Shown: in pieces, positions 56,301 through 60,000 of the stretch | Numbering within the stretch: the stretch's first letter is position 1 | Layout: each line of letters opens with the position of its first letter | Assembly: GCA_030704615.1 (NCBI GenBank) | Contig: CM060731.1 | Location: 79,218,756 to 79,278,755, forward strand | Direction: 5' to 3' | Length of the DNA stretch: 60,000 nt | Source of the DNA: Takakia lepidozioides | Lineage: Eukaryota; Streptophyta; Takakiopsida; Takakiales; Takakiaceae | Notes under the pieces: model-generated | What the model saw: the letters and a program-made list of their open reading frames with translations, nothing else | What the model was told of the DNA's origin: nothing | The model's database searches: none | Program-made: the position numbers and the translations under genes

Positions 56301-58760
56301 TGCAGTCATGTAGTGATTCATCCATGTGATGATATGGCAGAATGCATTAGAGTGAGAGTCATAAAGTCATATGTCCATCTAGCAATTTGTACACGTCATT
56401 CCAGTGTAGGTATGAGCGTGACTGGTAGTCATATCTGTCATGCCAATATTCGTGGTCAAACATGTTTGACCTGTGTTGCGCAGAGTCCGGAGTCATGCAA
56501 TCGCATATATGCCTTCCCCGGACCTGCGTTATGACTTCAAAAGGCATCTACGACTTCAAATGGCATTTCTGCCACAAATCTGTCATGACTGCGCAGCCAT
56601 AGGAGTCATAAAAGCCGCAATTTGTTGTAGTGAATGGTCACGCCAGCAAGCGGGTGGAAGGTCATTCCAGACGCAGATGTCGATCTCTGGAGAGTTACAG
56701 ATAAGTCCACGAAGGCCCAAGGTGCTCTGGAAGGTAGCAGGAATTGCTGCCGCATTGCTTGAATTCCGCTCAATATCTGTACATGTTTTGGACCAAGTTT
56801 TCCTTGATTCTATCCCCAGATCATAGAAGATATATGCAAGCAAGGCAGAAATGGTTAGGGTGTCACCCGAAAAAGGTCTTTTGCAACGGGCTTTCCATAG
56901 GTGCCAAAGTGTGGAGCTTCTGAGGGTCTCAAACGCAGGGCAAGATATAGCTCTCTGTTTAGATCCCTGATTGTAATTTAAAAGGATGTCCAGGGGGGAT
57001 AAGACCCTAGGGTTCCAGAATCTGTAGAACACTCTCACCAGAGGCCAAACCCTGGCTGGCGCTTGACATTGAAGGAGACAATGCTCAAGGGATCCCATGA
57101 TGTTTTGTGTACAACATTTACATAAAAGAGCTGTCTGGAATTGCAGCCATTCCCCCACTTTTAGCACCCTATTTGCCACTTGCCAGAGGAAGGTTGCTAT
57201 TTTTGCTGGTCGACTTTTGATCCAAACAGAGCCCCATATGGCTAGCCAGTTTTCGTTCCTGAAGCCGTAGTGGTCCCATTTGGCTTCCCACTTATTCTTC
57301 AGGCAGTGAAAATTGGAGAGGACTTTGTAACCTTTCCTTGTGGTGTAGGAGAAGAAGGGCTCAGGCTCTCTAGCAAACTTCCATGACCACTCCATTGGGT
57401 CAAGTTCCAACTTAGCAAGTGGACGACCCAGAATCCAAACAAAGGTGTTGCAGTCCAGCCATTGCTGCAATGGCGTAAGGAGATCTGGTTTGGGGTCCAG
57501 GGGTTTGCCTGGAATCGACCATCCGCATATTCTGACAGGGGTAAGTGGCCCTGGAGGTATGTCCAATGGTTTATTGAGAGAAGGGTAAGAGTGAGGGATG
57601 TAGGGTCTATGTTGAATGAAAATACAGAGTGGTGGGTGGGAGCGATGTCTGTGTCAAAAAGAATGGTAAGGTTATTTTGTAGGATGACCAGTGCCCAAAA
57701 AAGGGAGGGGGGGAAGAGATGGACCAACTTGAAGAGATGCAATCCACGGTTGAGGTAGAGAGCTAATGAGGTCTTGATAACCAGTGGTCGCTCTAGCCTG
57801 TCCAACAATGCGGGCTATGGTTTGTAGTGGCTTAAAGGCATTATTGACCCAGATATTGTTGATTTGGCAGATCCCGAGACGGTCCCAGGAAGACCAGCGT
57901 TTGGCTTGATTTATTTTTGTTGAGGAGAAGGATTGTTTGTATTAAGGAACAAGTGCTGGCGAAGAATCTTATAGAATGAAGAGGGTGGTTTCTGAACAAG
58001 GAACTGTTGAAACTTGCCCCAGGCCCTCCAAATGTTGATCCAAAGATTGGAGCCAACCGGTTTATGCTTGAAACCATGTGCAATCCATCGTAGTGAGGGA
58101 GCCCAAGAGGAGACCTTCAGAGGGGAGGAGAGAGAGATGTTGTCGTAGACCAGGAACTTCCATAGACCCCCTTCTGGCCCCAAGAATCTAGGAATCCATT
58201 TGGCCAACAAAGCTGAGATCTGGGTATCTGGGTCTATGATCCCTAGCCCCTTTTTTTTTCTTTGGGCAACATATTTGACTCCAAGCCACCTGAGGTCTCT
58301 TACTCTCAGTAGAGTTCCCCGCACGGTCCCCATACATAATTTCTAAGGAGTCTTCTAACCTCTTGGATCTGAGAAGAATTGGGACGCCAAACTGCCGCAT
58401 AGAACCAAATCCCCGCAGATAGAATTTGATTGGCAATGATGACCCTTCCTGTTATGGAGAGGTGTTTGCCTCCCCAGTAGGAGAGCTTGTGCTTGAGCTT
58501 GGTTAAGACCGGTTTGAATTTCTGAGCGTCAGTGAGGTCTATCCCAAAAGTATAGCCCAATAGGGTTGTACTTTCCCCTGGACGAAGCCATTTAAGGCCG
58601 TGGTTTGCACCCCAATTAGGAGAGGCACCAAGCCCTAAAGTTGAAATATCACCCACTAGCAGGGCAGAGGTCTTGTCCCAATTGATCTTGAAGCCAGAGG
58701 CTGAGCAGAAGGCATTGAGGGTCAGGGATGCCTCGGCGTGAGCCTGGTCGCGTGAGCGCA

Positions 58761-60000
58761 ACTGCGCTCACACCACGTCACCTTGCGCCAATGCCACATC
58801 ACGGGGCTCACTCTACCTCATCACACTTGAAGACCGCGTCACCACGCGCCCAGAAAGAAGTGGAGTGTATTCCCGCGGATTGGCACCCTTTACCGCGGAA
58901 ACAAGCTGGACGACATAATAAAAGGCATTGAATAAAGGATGGATGAATGTACAGTTGGATGATAAACATATGGATGAGTGTAAAAAATGAATGTAGATGG
59001 ATGAATGAGGGATGGATAAGAGTCAAATGGATGAATGTATAATGGATGTTGAGCAATGACAAACATTCATGACAGGAAGATGCATGACTAAAACTTTAGA
59101 CGAATGCACAACGTATATGACATGAGTGTGGAAGGTTTGTCAGGTGGATTAAAGAGTACAGAGGATGAATGCACAATGGATGTTGAACAAAGGAAAACAT
59201 TCATGAATGGAGCACGCATGAATACACTGTAGATGAAAGCACAATGGATATGACAAGAGTGAGGGAGGTTTGTGAGATGGATTTATACATATTGAAATTA
59301 AATGGTAGTTGATTCTTTGATTATTTTTCTTTCCAAAGGAACAACTACGGTGGAGGAAGGGGATTCAACGTTTTCCAAAGAGGAAGAAACAGAATAGTAA
59401 AAGAACATAGTTCAGTCTCAGAGTCAGTACAATGTATCCCCACTTCCTCTGCATCTAAGTCTAAGTATTTAAGAACTCCGGATCTATGCTGGCTACACCT
59501 ACGGCCGGACAGTAAAAATTCAGGGGATAGGGACTCGGCCGTGTGAAGTGCCATTGCTTCGGCATAACCACGAAGCAGAAAATTGGAAAGGGGGTTGTCG
59601 AAAACAGACTCGCCACAAATGACTGTATGTCTTGAAGATCCACCGCTGCTTTTCCTGAAAGACAGCCTGAAAAAGTTATTACTGTAACTTTCATGTTATT
59701 GAGAAATTGAGTATGACTCCCAAAGTGGGTTTAGCACTTACTCACATGAAAAGTCGTTTTCGACCTGCTTATCTTCGGGATCGTCATCATTTCGAATTTG
59801 AATCCGATCAGTCTGTGTGCCTGAAGTGGAGCCAAACAAAAGGGGGAGGAGCACTGTGTTGTAGAGGTCAGAATCACCCTCCATGCCAAAAAGGCTTCTT
59901 CCGCCTGCCTTGCATGCATGGTAAGTTGTTCATGCACCAGACAGGAGGACATGAACAGTTTGGTAGGGGGGATTTAAGCAAATGGAACTGGTGAAAGAAA
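58761..60000. other. Intergenic, with duplicated ATGGATGAATG-rich repeat
   Basis: A GGATGAATG-rich stretch runs from about 58930. A unit of about 134 bp, from 59030 (gatgaatgtataatggatgttg ... ggtttgtcaggtggat), is repeated from 59164 (gatgaatgcacaatggatgttg ... ggtttgtgagatggat). The rest to the window edge has no recognisable coding content. The open frame at 59707-59994 is unassigned. Confidence 0.5.

Larger units (their letters stand above)
51920..56632. mobile_element. CACTA (En/Spm) transposon, 4713 bp, non-autonomous
   Basis: The left end reads CACTACAACAGATTGCGGCT and the right end, on the opposite strand, CACTACAACAAATTGCGGCT. Similarity continues to about 30 bp (TTTTA-C/T-GACTC). 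AAT lies directly outside both ends (51917-51919 and 56633-56635), the 3-bp duplication expected of CACTA elements. Subterminal repeats with tacgact / ctatgact / gcagtcgtag motifs occur in both terminal 200 bp. I find no CACTA transposase. The cargo is repeat units, PPR-gene fragments, an integrase scrap and A/T-rich filler. It lies within a LINE. Confidence 0.9.
51340..58760 (-). mobile_element. 5'-truncated LINE (RT C-terminus and zinc-binding domain) split by a CACTA element
   Basis: On the minus strand from 58760, sequence begins just past the RT catalytic motif. ASGFKINWDKTSALLVGD and LTKLKHKLSYWGGKHLS are the palm-thumb region. GVKYVAQRKKKGLGIIDP and FLGPEGGLWKFLV follow, then the zf-RVT domain IWGSVWIKSRPAKIATFLWQ with CKCCTQNIMGSLEHCLLQC near 57070-57240. 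Frame changes occur near 58310, 57880 and 57550. The coding sequence is interrupted at 56632 by the CACTA right end. Skipping the insertion, the frame would run a few more codons to a stop near 51895. The outer 3' end is guessed at a T-run near 51341-51348 (an A-tail on the minus strand). No target duplication was found, so the outer limits are inferred. Confidence 0.75.

Overview
The window looks like nuclear DNA of a seed-free streptophyte, that is a charophyte alga, bryophyte or lycophyte. The case rests on five intron-containing, plant-type genes or gene remnants. One of them is a PIH1-domain dynein-assembly factor of the Kintoun type, which is normally kept only by organisms with motile cilia or flagellate sperm. 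A Ty3/gypsy element carrying its own cytosine methyltransferase points, more weakly, toward charophytes (a Chara-like alga is my best guess), because such elements have been reported from that group. I cannot name the species.

Layout. 1-3402: a Copia retrotransposon whose gag-protease-integrase part lies on the minus strand and whose RT-RNase H part and LTR lie on the plus strand. 5909-9842: the Kintoun/PIH1-like gene in nine predicted exons on the plus strand. 12942-14346: a two-exon membrane-associated progesterone receptor (MAPR/MSBP) gene on the minus strand. 14.5-16.5 kb: a SINE-like piece, a 198-bp mariner-like MITE and a gypsy scrap. 17.8-19.6 kb: an FCP1/NLI-interacting-factor-like phosphatase relic on the minus strand. 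About 20 kb: a LINE endonuclease scrap. 21.5-24.9 kb: a multi-exon ribonuclease T2 gene on the minus strand whose catalytic His codon is split by an intron. 27.1-30.6 kb: a broken CASTOR/POLLUX-like ion channel on the plus strand.

31.6-38.6 kb is repeat-rich. It holds a 352-bp hAT-like MITE, seven copies of a short palindromic unit, a frameshifted intronless protein-kinase-like gene (34.1-35.6 kb), a 540-bp imperfect palindrome, a second foldback, and an array with a period of about 120 bp.

38.6-49.4 kb is a decayed Ty3/gypsy element in the order gag, repeat-bearing linker, protease-like, C5 cytosine DNA methyltransferase, RT. Its RNase H-integrase block is inverted and its LTR blocks are in permuted order. 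This methyltransferase-bearing element is the most interesting system in the window.

51.3-58.8 kb is a nested structure. A 5'-truncated LINE on the minus strand is split by a 4.7-kb CACTA (En/Spm) element with matching terminal inverted repeats and a 3-bp AAT target duplication. The CACTA carries an array of degenerate PPR-gene segments, copies of a repeat of about 550 bp that also lies outside it, and a scrap of gypsy integrase.

The host genes do not form an operon or pathway. They are separate eukaryotic genes in a TE-dense region. Exon boundaries were read by hand from splice-site consensus, frame and family similarity and have not been checked by alignment.
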